DNA of 64,000 bases from JAOUEA01 sp041287635 (GCA_041287635.1 JBGGNG010000047.1:5050-69049); one strand, 5' to 3'; counted from the stretch's first letter, positions 24,869 to 33,432 are shown. Notes: a model not told the origin generated them from the sequence alone. Program-made: numbers and translations.

Positions 24869-26373
24869 GGACCCTCTACCGCGCCACCCGTATCCACACC
24901 CAGGCCTACCCGGAGCGGGGGGAGTGGCTGCTGATCGACGGGCGGCACGTGCAACGCGTGGGGGTCGGCGATCCTCCACAGGCGGATCGGGTCGTCGACC
25001 TGCCGGGCACCACGATCGTGCCGGGATTCATCGACGCGCATGTGCACCTCACCGAGACGGGCCTCTCACTCGCGAACGCAGACGTCCGGGCCGCCCACTC
25101 GGCTGAGGACCTGCTCCGCGTCGTGCGCGAGCGAGCCGCTGACGGAGACGGGCCGCTGTTCCTGCTCGGATACGACGAGTCCGCGTGGGAGCGACCCGCG
25201 CTCCCGACCCTCGCCGACCTCGACACGGCGTGCGCTCGTCCGCTGATGATCCGGCGAGCCGACGGACATGTCGCGCTCGCGAACCGACTGGCGCTCGATG
25301 CTGCCGGGATGCTCGACCGGCCGGGGGTGGTCCGCGACGAGACCGGGGACCCGACCGGCGTCGTCACCCAGCAGGCGAATGATGAGCTCGGGCTGTGGGC
25401 GATGTCGTCCACCGACGATCTCGCGAGGCAGGACCTGCAGCTGCAGGCGGCCTCGCTCGCCGCGTCGAGGGGCATCACGACGATCCACGAGATGTCGATG
25501 CCCCACTGGAGCGGCGAGGCCGATCTGCGGGTGCTGCTCGATCACCGAGCCAGGCTTCCGGTCGATGCCGCGGCGATCCCGGCCACGACCGACCTGGGCA
25601 CCGCGATCGGCAACGGACTCTCCGCGATCGGTGGCGACATGCCCGTCGACGGCTCGATCGGCGCGCGAACCGCCTGGCTCGTCGATCCGTATCTCGACGG
25701 CGGTCACGGGGTCTCTTACTTCGCCGACGACGATCTCGCCGAGTTCTTCCACGGGGCGCACGCGGCGGGCCTGCAGGTCGGCGTGCACGCGATCGGCGAC
25801 CGGGCGATCGAGCAGGTGCTCTCTGTCTGGGAGCGCGTCTACCGGGCACTGGACTCCCGCGAGCGACGGCATTTCCGTGCCAGGCGGCACCGTATCGAGC
25901 ATCTCGAGGTGGTCACGACGTCACAGGTGGAGCGTGCCGCGATGCTGGGACTCGCCGCGTCGGTCCAGCCGGCGTTCGACGCGACGTGGGGACGCCCCGG
26001 CGGACTCTACGAGCAGCGTCTGGGGCACGAGCGCGCCGCGCTCATGAACCCGTTCCGTACGCTGCTCGATCGAGGCGTCGAGGTCGGCGTCGGCTCCGAT
26101 GCCCCGATCACCGCGCTCGACCCGATGCGGGCACTCGGGGCCCTCGAACACCACCACGACCACGCCCAACGCCTCTCCCGCCGGGAGGCGATCCGCCTGC
26201 ACACGATCGGATCTGCACGTGTCGCCCACCAGGAGGACAAGAAGGGCGCATTGGCGCCGGGCCTGCATGCCGACTTCGCGGCCTTCGAGGCCGACCCATT
26301 CGAGGAACCCTCGCTCGACGGCCTTCGGCCGGTGCTCACCGTCTCGCTCGGTCGCGAGGTCTTCGCGACCTGA
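24865..26373 (+). CDS. YtcJ-like metal-dependent amidohydrolase
   Basis: The 502-residue protein has the amidohydrolase-3 fold: the GFIDAHVHL metal motif, ADGHVALANRLALD, HAIGDRAIEQV, HRIEHLE and GVGSDAPI, which together give the His/Asp metal ligands. The family hydrolyses C-N bonds of cyclic or linear amides, formamides and related compounds; the exact substrate is not known. The GTG at 24865 overlaps the RT-like stop by 4 bp, so translation is coupled. A longer start would lie inside that gene in another frame. Confidence 0.88.
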   Translation: MRTLYRATRIHTQAYPERGEWLLIDGRHVQRVGVGDPPQADRVVDLPGTTIVPGFIDAHVHLTETGLSLANADVRAAHSAEDLLRVVRERAADGDGPLFLLGYDESAWERPALPTLADLDTACARPLMIRRADGHVALANRLALDAAGMLDRPGVVRDETGDPTGVVTQQANDELGLWAMSSTDDLARQDLQLQAASLAASRGITTIHEMSMPHWSGEADLRVLLDHRARLPVDAAAIPATTDLGTAIGNGLSAIGGDMPVDGSIGARTAWLVDPYLDGGHGVSYFADDDLAEFFHGAHAAGLQVGVHAIGDRAIEQVLSVWERVYRALDSRERRHFRARRHRIEHLEVVTTSQVERAAMLGLAASVQPAFDATWGRPGGLYEQRLGHERAALMNPFRTLLDRGVEVGVGSDAPITALDPMRALGALEHHHDHAQRLSRREAIRLHTIGSARVAHQEDKKGALAPGLHADFAAFEADPFEEPSLDGLRPVLTVSLGREVFAT

Positions 26374-26716
26374 ACACCTCGGCCCCGCCCCGCCGGGACC
26401 GCCGGTCGACTCACGGGGCGCCTTGTCACTCTTTCTCGGCCGCGCCGGTTGACCACGAGGCGCCGGCAGGCGTACCGTGCGGCCGCGCCACCGCTCCGGC
26501 GGTGACGCGCGAGGGTCCGAGCGGCTGAGTAGAGAACGCGGCGCCCCGGCGTCGCGGCCCCAAAGGTCGCTTGGGCCCTCCTCCGCGTCCATCTGCCGGC
26601 CGCTCGCCGCGGACCTGCGCCACCCCATCACGATCGGGAATGCCGCCCTCGGCACGCGCGTTACGTGGTGTTCCATGACGTTCGTGCGACGCCCGGAGCC
26701 GATGTCACCGACGTGG
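26374..26716. other. Intergenic region with no gene seen
   Basis: This is the longest non-coding stretch of the window outside the rRNA operon; with the promoter and leader that follow it spans 412 bp up to the DUF4193 start. It is GC-rich with many short palindromes (for example around 26535-26575), no convincing reading frame, and no recognised RNA family. Confidence 0.4.
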
Positions 26717-26744
26717 TTGCACGAGCGAACGGTGGCAGTAGGAT
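26717..26744 (+). promoter_or_regulatory. Sigma-70-type promoter for the DUF4193-lnt/ppm1 unit
   Basis: TTGCAC (26717-26722) and TAGGAT (26739-26744) are separated by 16 bp, a good match to a housekeeping promoter. Transcription would start near 26751 and give a leader of about 35 nt with a GGAGGG ribosome binding site at 26775-26780. Confidence 0.65.
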
Positions 26745-26785
26745 ACGCGCGCATCGAGGGAGGGCCGAACCCTCGGAGGGATGAG

Positions 26786-27154
26786 ATGAGCGACACGATG
26801 AGCGACGTCGAAGAACCGACCGAAGAGGAAGCCGAGGAGATCGACGAGGAAGCCGAGCCCAGCGAGGCCGAGCTCGCCGATGCCACCGTGCCTCCGGACC
26901 CCGCGACCGGTGGCGACGTCGAGTCGATCCAGGAGCTGCTGGTCAAACAGGAAGCCGCCGACGAGGCCGACGCCGATGAAGAGGAAGAGGCGGTGATCGC
27001 TCTCACCAAGGAGGAGCGGCTGGCTGCCGACCCGGCCGAGTCGAGGGTCGTCCCGATGCAGGAGACCGAGTTCGTCTGCAAACGCTGCTTCCTGGTGAAA
27101 CACCGCAGCCAGTTGGCAGACAAGAAGCGGACGCTGTGCCGCGACTGCGCCTGA
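26786..27154 (+). CDS. DUF4193 family protein
   Basis: The 122-residue protein is highly acidic over residues 1-75 (Glu/Asp/Ala-rich) and ends in a zinc-finger-like FVCKRCFLVKHRSQLAD...CRDCA segment with two CxxC pairs. This matches the actinobacterial DUF4193 family, whose function is not established. The ATG at 26786 has GGAGGG 6 nt upstream. Its last 19 bp overlap the start of the Lnt-Ppm1 gene, so the two are probably co-expressed. Confidence 0.85.
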   Translation: MSDTMSDVEEPTEEEAEEIDEEAEPSEAELADATVPPDPATGGDVESIQELLVKQEAADEADADEEEEAVIALTKEERLAADPAESRVVPMQETEFVCKRCFLVKHRSQLADKKRTLCRDCA

Positions 27155-29421
27155 CGACGCGCCCTGTCCTTCCGCTCGCACTCCTGATCGCCGCCGCCTC
27201 CGGCGCGCTGTTGTCCGCGGCGTTCCCCCCGGTCGGCGCGTGGCCGATCGCGTTCATCGCACTCGCGCCGTTGCTCTGGCTGCTCGCAGAGAGCGGTCCC
27301 CGTCGAGGGTGCGTGCTCGGGCTCGCCTACGGCCTCGCGTTCCACGGCGCGACCCTCTACTGGATCCTGCGCTTCGGCGAGATGGCATGGGTCGCCCTGA
27401 CCCTCGTCTCCGCCCTCTGGGTGGCGCTGTTCGGCGCCCTCGTCCCGGCCTTGCGCCGGCCGGGACGGCCGTTGATCACCGTGATCGGCATCGCCGCAGC
27501 CTGGACGGTGCTCGAGTGGTGCAAGGGCATGTGGCCGCTCGGCGGATTCACGTGGGGCACGATCGGGGTCTCGCAGGTCGACAACCTCGCCACCGTGCGG
27601 CTCGGCACGGTCGCCGGGGTCTGGGGAGTGACATTCGCCGTCGTGACGGTCAACGCGACGCTGGCGCAGCTCGTCGAAGGGGGAGGGAACCGGCGCGGAC
27701 GCGTCGTGGTCACCGCCGTCGCGGCCGCGATGGCCGTCACGCCCCTCGCATTGCCGTTCGCGGTCGCGGACGGACAGGCGATCGACGTCGCCACGATCCA
27801 GATCGACGTGCGCGAGGCCCGCGACGGCACGACCATCGACGAGGATCGTCGGGTCGCGGAGATGAACATCGCCCAACACCGACGGCTCGAGGCGCCACCC
27901 CGTCCGGACCTGATCGTCTGGGGTGAGGGTGCCCTCGACCCAGCGGCGGCCGCCGACCCCGAGCTGCGGTTGGTCGTCTCGGATGTCGTCGCCGAGGTGG
28001 GCGTACCGACGGTCATCGGGGCCGTGATCGACGACCCCGACGGGAGTCAACACACGTCGGTCGTGCAGCTCGACGCGTCGGGTGCGGAGGTCGACCGCTA
28101 CGACAAGACCCGCCTCGTGCCGTTCGGGGAGTTCGTGCCGTTCCGTTCACGGCTCGGATGGATCGAGGCCATCGACCAGGTCCCCGTGGATCGGACGCCG
28201 GGGGAGGGGACGCACCTGTTCGAGAGCCCCGGCCTGCCGCCCTTCGGCACGCCGATCTGCTACGAGAACTCGTTCCCGGCCATCACTCGTGCCATCGTCG
28301 ATGCGGGTGCGGGTTTCGTCATCGTGCCTGTCAATAACGCGTCGTACGGCTTCACGGCGGCGAGCGCCCAGCACCTGCAGATGTCGCAGATGCGCGCGAT
28401 CGAGACCGGGCGTTGGTACGTGAACGCGGCGATCTCGGGCATCAGCGCCTTCGTCGACCCATCCGGAGGCATCGTCGCCTCCGCAGGGTTGTTCGAGCCC
28501 GCTATCCTACGACACACCATCCGGTCCTCCGATCAGCGCACGTGGTACGTCCGGCTGGGGGACTGGCTCCCCTGGCTCGCCCTCGCGTTTCTGGCTGTGG
28601 CCCTCGTGGTCCCGCGACGGCGCTCGGCAGCGCGACCCGCGCCCGAGCCGCTCGGCCCCCACGAGCGCCGCACGCTCGTGATCCTGCCGACCTTCGAGGA
28701 GCGCGCCACGATCGAGCAGGTCCTCCGGGGGGTCCGCAAGGCACCGCACGACGTGGACGTCGTGGTGGTCGACGACTCCTCGCCCGACGGCACGGCCGCG
28801 CTGGTGCGCGATGTGATGTCGACCGAGCCACACATCCGGTTGGTGGAGCGCCCGCATCGCTCCGGGCTCGCCAGCGCGTACCTGCACGGGTTCCGGCTCG
28901 CCCTCGACGAGGGCTACGACCTCGTGGTGGAGATGGACTCCGACCTCTCCCATGACCCGGTCGAGCTCCCACGGCTCCTCGACGCCGCGGCGGAGGGCGC
29001 CGACCTCGTGGTGGGGAGCCGCTACGTGCCCGGCGGCTCGGTCACGAACTGGAGCCGCGGCCGGGTCGCGCTGTCGAGGGCAGGGAACACCTACGCGCGG
29101 TTGATGCTGGGCATACCCCTGCACGACGCCACGAGCGGCTTCCGCGTCTACCGCAGCGGGCTGCTCGAAGATCTCGTGGCCGATCCGATCGCGTCGGAGG
29201 GATACGGCTTCCAGATCGAGCTCGTCATGCGGTCCTGGCAGCTCGGGGCGACGCTGTCCGAGGCGCCGATCACGTTCCGCGAACGCGAACACGGGCACTC
29301 GAAGCTCTCCAAGCGCATCGTCGTGGAGGCGCTGTGGCTCGTGGCCCTCTGGGGGCTCGCGGCCCGCTTCCGGCGTCCGCCCACGGAGAGTGCTCCCGTT
29401 CGAGATCCTGTTTCCCGATAA
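27136..29421 (+). CDS. Apolipoprotein N-acyltransferase / polyprenol-phosphate mannosyltransferase fusion
   Basis: The 761-residue protein joins two enzymes. Residues 1 to about 500 are Lnt, with membrane helices at the N-terminus and near 470-490 and the nitrilase-type triad in IVWGEGAL (Glu), DKTRLVPFGEF (Lys) and GTPICYENS (Cys). Residues from about 510 are a GT2 dolichol-phosphate-mannose-synthase-like domain with VVVDDSSPDGT and EMDSDLSHDP. M. tuberculosis Ppm1 has the same two-domain order. The protein would acylate lipoproteins at the outer membrane face and make polyprenol-phosphate-mannose inside for glycolipids and protein mannosylation. Confidence 0.92.
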   Translation: MPRLRLTTRPVLPLALLIAAASGALLSAAFPPVGAWPIAFIALAPLLWLLAESGPRRGCVLGLAYGLAFHGATLYWILRFGEMAWVALTLVSALWVALFGALVPALRRPGRPLITVIGIAAAWTVLEWCKGMWPLGGFTWGTIGVSQVDNLATVRLGTVAGVWGVTFAVVTVNATLAQLVEGGGNRRGRVVVTAVAAAMAVTPLALPFAVADGQAIDVATIQIDVREARDGTTIDEDRRVAEMNIAQHRRLEAPPRPDLIVWGEGALDPAAAADPELRLVVSDVVAEVGVPTVIGAVIDDPDGSQHTSVVQLDASGAEVDRYDKTRLVPFGEFVPFRSRLGWIEAIDQVPVDRTPGEGTHLFESPGLPPFGTPICYENSFPAITRAIVDAGAGFVIVPVNNASYGFTAASAQHLQMSQMRAIETGRWYVNAAISGISAFVDPSGGIVASAGLFEPAILRHTIRSSDQRTWYVRLGDWLPWLALAFLAVALVVPRRRSAARPAPEPLGPHERRTLVILPTFEERATIEQVLRGVRKAPHDVDVVVVDDSSPDGTAALVRDVMSTEPHIRLVERPHRSGLASAYLHGFRLALDEGYDLVVEMDSDLSHDPVELPRLLDAAAEGADLVVGSRYVPGGSVTNWSRGRVALSRAGNTYARLMLGIPLHDATSGFRVYRSGLLEDLVADPIASEGYGFQIELVMRSWQLGATLSEAPITFREREHGHSKLSKRIVVEALWLVALWGLAARFRRPPTESAPVRDPVSR

Positions 29422-29447
29422 CGTGCATTATGTCACTTCGCCTCGGA

Positions 29448-29465
29448 TGACCCCCGAGAGGGTCA
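29448..29465. terminator. Weak hairpin between convergent genes
   Basis: TGACCC (29448-29453) and GGGTCA (29460-29465) form a 6-bp stem with a 6-nt loop in the gap between the Lnt-Ppm1 gene and the small minus-strand gene. There is no clear U-tract, so it is only a possible two-way terminator. Confidence 0.25.
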
Positions 29466-29675
29466 CCCCCGCTCGTTCCACCGCTTGAAGTTGCCCGTGG
29501 CGCGCGCGAGGAGCTGCTGGACCTGATCCTCGTCGTCGGCGGCATCGAGGGAGGCGGTCAGCCGGGTCGCTGCGGCACCGTCCACGGTCGTCACGACCCG
29601 GGAGCGCCACGAGATCCGCACGCGCCCGTCCTTCGTGACCGCGAACCGGAACGGGGCGTCCTCGAGACCGCTCAC
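29463..29675 (-). CDS. Small conserved protein with TGNFKRWNER motif, 70 aa
   Basis: The GTG at 29675 overlaps the gcvPB stop by 4 bp (GTGA). The product contains a beta-rich half (FRFAVTKDGRVRISWRSRVVTTV) and a helical end with LLARATGNFKRWNER, a pattern I associate with small conserved hypothetical proteins. An upstream start at 29708 is possible but would overlap gcvPB by 37 bp. No function is known. Confidence 0.65.
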   Translation of the reverse strand: MSGLEDAPFRFAVTKDGRVRISWRSRVVTTVDGAAATRLTASLDAADDEDQVQQLLARATGNFKRWNERG

Positions 29676-31177
29676 CGCCGTCGGTCGGGCGGGTCCTCGA
29701 ACCCCCACCGTAACCGGAGGTGCCGGGCGGCCCTCGCCTCGTCGAGGCGGCGCACCGGGGTGGACACGGGCGCCTCGTGCAGCAGGTCCGGGTCGGTGTG
29801 GGCCTCCTCGGCCGCCTGCAGGAACGCGTCGGCGATGCCGTCGAGCGTTTGCTTCGATTCCGTCTCCGTGGGCTCGACCATCATCGCCTCGTCGACGACG
29901 AGCGGGAAGTAGACCGTGGGCGGGTGGTAGCCGAGATCGATCAGCCGCTTCGCCACGTCCATCGCCCTGACACCGGTCTCCTTCTTCAGTGGCTCCGCCG
30001 TCGAGACGAACTCGTGCATCGGAGGGACCTGCGGATACGCGAGCGGGAACGCGCCGGACAACCTGCCCGCGAGGTAGTTGGCGTTCAGCGCCGCGAGCTC
30101 ACTCACCTCGGTGAGCCCGTCACCGCCGTGCCCGAAGACGTACGCGTAGGCACGGACCAACACCCCGATGTTCCCGTTGAAGCCGTGCAACCGCCCGATC
30201 GATCTCGGGCGGTCGCGATCCCAGCGGAACGTGCCATCGGGATCGCGGGCGACGATCGGAGCCGGCAGGTAGTCGACGAGGTGCGGCGCCACGCCGACAG
30301 GCCCGGCGCCCGGCCCTCCCCCGCCGTGAGGGGTCGCGAACGTCTTGTGGGTGTTGATGTGCACGATGTCGAAGCCCATGTCACCCGGCCTTGCTTTCCC
30401 CATGATCGCATTCAGGTTCGCGCCGTCGTAGTAAACGAGCGCGCCCACCGAATGCAGCGCGGCGGTGATCTCCTCGATGCGCTCCTCGAACAGGCCAAGG
30501 GTGTTCGGGTTCGTGAGCATCAGGCCGGCGACCTCGTCGTCGACGAGCCCCCGGAGGGCCTCGACGTCGACGAGGCCACGCTCGTCGGACGGCACGTCGA
30601 CCGCCTCGAACCCCGCGAGGCGCACGCTGGCGGGGTTCGTGCCGTGCGCCGCGTCGGGGATCAGGACCTTCGTTCGCCGCCCGCCGTGGTCCGCATGGAA
30701 CGCCCGCATGATCAGCAGGCCGGTCATCTCCCCGCACGCACCCGCCGGCGGCTGCAGCGTCGCCCGGGCCATGGCGGTGATCTCACACAGCGCTTCCTCG
30801 AGACGCCACAACATCTCGAGAGTGCCCTGCACGGTGGCGTCGGGCTGCAGCGGGTGGGCCCGCTGGAACCCGGGGAAAGCGGCGACGGTCTCGGCGACCT
30901 TGGGGTTGTACTTCATCGTGCACGAGCCCAGCGGATAGGGCCCGGTGTCGACCCCGTAGTTTTGCTGCGACAGCATCGTGTAGTGACGCACGATGTCGAT
31001 CTCCGCGACCCGTGGGAGACCCGGAGCCCGGGTGCGCCGGTGCGCCTCGGGCAGCGTGACCTCGGGCACGTCCAGCGGCGCGAACGCCGATGCTCGTCGA
31101 CCGGACGATGAGCGCTCGACGATCGTACCCGTCGATGCCGCCGGGCCCTGGGTCCGGATCGGGGCCCCTCCGCTCAT
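29672..31177 (-). CDS. gcvPB: Glycine decarboxylase (P-protein) subunit 2
   Basis: The 501-residue PLP enzyme is the C-terminal half of the split P-protein. The Schiff-base Lys lies in NTHKTFATPHGGGGPGAGP, and the glycine-rich loop and the NYGVDTGPYPLGSCTMKYNPK stretch are typical. With GcvPA it decarboxylates glycine and passes the aminomethyl group to lipoyl GcvH. Its start overlaps the gcvPA stop by 4 bp (ATGA). gcvH is encoded about 7 kb away; no gcvT is seen in the window. Confidence 0.95.
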   Translation of the reverse strand: MSGGAPIRTQGPAASTGTIVERSSSGRRASAFAPLDVPEVTLPEAHRRTRAPGLPRVAEIDIVRHYTMLSQQNYGVDTGPYPLGSCTMKYNPKVAETVAAFPGFQRAHPLQPDATVQGTLEMLWRLEEALCEITAMARATLQPPAGACGEMTGLLIMRAFHADHGGRRTKVLIPDAAHGTNPASVRLAGFEAVDVPSDERGLVDVEALRGLVDDEVAGLMLTNPNTLGLFEERIEEITAALHSVGALVYYDGANLNAIMGKARPGDMGFDIVHINTHKTFATPHGGGGPGAGPVGVAPHLVDYLPAPIVARDPDGTFRWDRDRPRSIGRLHGFNGNIGVLVRAYAYVFGHGGDGLTEVSELAALNANYLAGRLSGAFPLAYPQVPPMHEFVSTAEPLKKETGVRAMDVAKRLIDLGYHPPTVYFPLVVDEAMMVEPTETESKQTLDGIADAFLQAAEEAHTDPDLLHEAPVSTPVRRLDEARAARHLRLRWGFEDPPDRRR

Positions 31178-32481
31178 GCGGCGAGCACCTCCCCCATCGC
31201 GACGACGTACGCGTCGATCTCGTCCCGCGACCGCCGTTCGGTGACGGCCACGACGAGCACGTCGTCACCGGCTCCCGGCATCGCCACCCCTGCGAGGAAC
31301 CCGCGCTCGACCATGGCGTCGATCACGGCGCGCGCAGGACGAGGGAGCCGCACGGCGAACTCCTTGAAGGTCGGCGCTCCCGGGAAGACGGGCGTCACGC
31401 CGGGCAGCGCCGTCAGCGCGTCGGCCACGTACGCGGCCTTCGACAGGCATTGCCGCCCGACCTCGGCCAGACCCTCCGGCCCGAGCCACGCCAGGTATAC
31501 GGCTGCGGCGAGCGCCATGAGCGTCTGGTTCGTGCAAATGTTCGAGTTGGCCTTGTCGCGGCGGATGTGCTGTTCGCGGGCCTGCAGGGTGAGCACGTAG
31601 CCGGTGCGACCCTCTACGTCCACCGTCTCGCCGACGATGCGACCCGGGAGCCTGCGCACGTCGGCCAATCGCCCGGCGATGATGCCGAGGTAGGGTCCCC
31701 CGTAGTTCAGGTGGTTGCCGAGGACCTGCCCCTCCCCCACGGCGATGTCGGCCCCGAGCTCGCCGGGCGAGGCGAGCACCCCGAGGGAGAGCGGATCGAA
31801 GATCTGGATCGCCGTGGCGCCGCCCGCGTGCGCCGCAGCGAACCGCTCCCTCGCGGGCTCGAGCACACCGAACGCGTTCGGGTGCTGCACGATGACGGCG
31901 GCGACGTCGTCGGCCACCGACGGCTCGCCGTCGAACGTCTCGGGCTCGTAGCCCGCTCCTCGGCCGGCCGTGCGGAGCGCTTCGACGGCCCGAGGGTCGA
32001 CGCCGGCCGACACCAGCACTCGGATCCGGCCACGACCGATGGTCATGTGCACGGCCTCCACGAGGGCGGTCGCCCCGTCGTAGAGCGACGCGTTCGAGAC
32101 CTCGAGCCCGGTCAGCTCGCAGATCATCGACTGATACTCGAACAGCACCTGGAGCACGCCTTGCGAGAGCTCCGGCTGGTAGGGCGTGTAGGAGGTGTAG
32201 AACTCGCTGCGGCCGGCGAGTGCCCAGACGACCGCCGGCACGTAGTGGTCGTAGGCGCCGCCGCCGGCGAAACAGACCAGGTCGTCGGCGCTGCGGTTGC
32301 GGCTCGCGAGCGAGCGGAGGTCGGCCACGAGTTCCATCTCGCTCACGCCGTCGGGGAGCGCGAGGGCACGGTCGAGCCTGATCGAAGGGGGGATCTGCTG
32401 GAACAGGTCGTCGATCGAGGAGCGTCCGACGGCCGCGAGCATCTCGCGGATCTCGTCCTCGGTGTGCGGGCTGAACCTCAC
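31174..32481 (-). CDS. gcvPA: Glycine decarboxylase (P-protein) subunit 1
   Basis: The 435-residue N-terminal half of the split glycine decarboxylase contains FAGGGAYDHYVPAVV and the SFYTSYTPYQPELSQG-type substrate segment (here EFYTSYTPYQPE). It pairs with GcvPB encoded immediately downstream. The GTG start has a TAGACT -10 box 8 nt upstream. A split P-protein is common in Firmicutes, Thermotogae and archaea, and less usual in well-known actinobacteria, which mostly carry a single-chain GcvP. Confidence 0.95.
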   Translation of the reverse strand: MRFSPHTEDEIREMLAAVGRSSIDDLFQQIPPSIRLDRALALPDGVSEMELVADLRSLASRNRSADDLVCFAGGGAYDHYVPAVVWALAGRSEFYTSYTPYQPELSQGVLQVLFEYQSMICELTGLEVSNASLYDGATALVEAVHMTIGRGRIRVLVSAGVDPRAVEALRTAGRGAGYEPETFDGEPSVADDVAAVIVQHPNAFGVLEPARERFAAAHAGGATAIQIFDPLSLGVLASPGELGADIAVGEGQVLGNHLNYGGPYLGIIAGRLADVRRLPGRIVGETVDVEGRTGYVLTLQAREQHIRRDKANSNICTNQTLMALAAAVYLAWLGPEGLAEVGRQCLSKAAYVADALTALPGVTPVFPGAPTFKEFAVRLPRPARAVIDAMVERGFLAGVAMPGAGDDVLVVAVTERRSRDEIDAYVVAMGEVLAA

Positions 32482-32489
32482 GAACCGTC

Positions 32490-32495
32490 AGTCTA
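32490..32495 (-). promoter_or_regulatory. -10 box for leaderless gcvPA
   Basis: On the minus strand TAGACT ends 8 nt before the gcvPA GTG. It lies in the 28-bp gap after the PD-(D/E)XK-like gene. No glycine riboswitch-like structure fits in so short a gap. Confidence 0.55.
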
Positions 32496-32509
32496 CGGAG
32501 CCGCCGAGC

Positions 32510-32920
32510 CTACGACCCGAGGCCGAGGCCGACCTCATGAGCGGGAACGGAGCGAGCGTCCCGCAGCCCGTACTTCGTGACGAGGGAAAGGTAATCACGC
32601 TGGTAGAAGATCTTGCAGGTGACCTCCGGGTAGCGCTCGCGGAGCCGTCGCACCTTGCGGTTCTTCTTCGTGACGAGCTTCTGGTTCAGCGTCGTGATCT
32701 CGATGTACAGGTCGAACTCCGGGAGGAAGAAGTCGGGCGTGAACCGCTGGAGCACTCGGCCTTCCTTGTCGAAATCGATATCGAACGACGTCGGCTCGTA
32801 GTCCCACTCGATGCCGTAGAAGTCGAGCAGCTGCGCGAACTGACGCTCGGAGGCGTGCGCGAAGCGGATCGTGTCGCTCTTGAGAGGCGGAACGTCGAGG
32901 CTCTCGGGCTGAGCGCTCAC
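32510..32920 (-). CDS. PD-(D/E)XK nuclease-like protein, 136 aa
   Basis: The core resembles the TnsA/VSR type of restriction-fold nuclease. A helix carries a conserved Glu (HASERQFAQLL), TPDFFLPEFD supplies the Asp, and YIEITTLNQKLVTKKNRK has Glu-Ile-Thr where Glu-x-Lys is usual, with lysines nearby. This could be active with a shifted Lys, or inactive. The start overlaps the MerR stop by 4 bp, so the pair is co-translated. A DNA-repair or RNA-cleavage role is possible, but none is shown. Confidence 0.65.
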   Translation of the reverse strand: MSAQPESLDVPPLKSDTIRFAHASERQFAQLLDFYGIEWDYEPTSFDIDFDKEGRVLQRFTPDFFLPEFDLYIEITTLNQKLVTKKNRKVRRLRERYPEVTCKIFYQRDYLSLVTKYGLRDARSVPAHEVGLGLGS

Positions 32921-33363
32921 GACCCTCCGGCCGCGGCGCGCCGGGTTCGCTGCTTCGCCGCCGCGGCAAGGGAGTCCTCGAGATCGGTGTAAACCGCGTC
33001 GAGTGAGATCGCGAACACCCCCTGGCCGTTCCGGAGCAGGTCGACGACCGCCTCGGGCGAGTGCGCCTCGTACACCCCAGCGCCGTCGGACATGAGGGTC
33101 ACCCCGTGGGGCGGGCGATCCATCGTGCGAAGGTGCTCCACGGCCTTACGCACACGCTGCAACGACACGCCGGTGTCGAGCAGCTTCTTGATCACCTTCA
33201 GTGTCGCGAGGTCCTGGAACGAGTAGAGGCGCTGGGTACCGGAACCGTGGGCATCCTTCACCGAGGGCGTCACCAGGCCCGTTCGGGTCCAGTAGTCCAG
33301 CTGGCGGTACGTGATGCCCGCGATGCGTTTCGCCTCGGGCGCGCGGAACCCCTCTTCACTCAT
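32917..33363 (-). CDS. MerR-family transcriptional regulator
   Basis: The 148-residue protein has a MerR winged helix (residues 8-75: YRQLDYWTRTGLVTPSV, then RLYSFQDLATLKVIKKLLDTGVSLQRVR) and a C-terminal part with EAVVDLLRNGQGVFAI. No metal-binding cysteines are seen, so it is not a metal sensor of the classic type. The ATG at 33363 is used because the upstream candidate at 33432 overlaps the -35 box. It is coupled to the nuclease-like gene by a 4-bp overlap. Confidence 0.88.
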   Translation of the reverse strand: MSEEGFRAPEAKRIAGITYRQLDYWTRTGLVTPSVKDAHGSGTQRLYSFQDLATLKVIKKLLDTGVSLQRVRKAVEHLRTMDRPPHGVTLMSDGAGVYEAHSPEAVVDLLRNGQGVFAISLDAVYTDLEDSLAAAAKQRTRRAAAGGS

Positions 33364-33403
33364 CACTACTCCACGATCGGGAATCACGTCGATGTGTTTC
33401 GGC

Positions 33404-33432
33404 AGCGTAGGGCCCGTATGGGGGCCTGTCAA
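33404..33432 (-). promoter_or_regulatory. Strong sigma-70-type promoter for the MerR gene
   Basis: On the minus strand TTGACA (33427-33432) and TACGCT (33404-33409) are 17 bp apart. This is the best promoter seen in the window. Transcription would start about 35 nt upstream of the ATG at 33363. The spacer GGCCCCCATACGGGCCC is partly palindromic. Confidence 0.75.

Noticed and set aside
25921..28053. 710-codon open frame on the minus strand opposite the amidohydrolase and Lnt genes
   Set aside because: It crosses the intergenic region and two genes with known motifs; composition is low-complexity.
33364..33432. Upstream start of the MerR protein at 33432
   Set aside because: That codon lies in the -35 box of the predicted promoter, so it would not be in the transcript.
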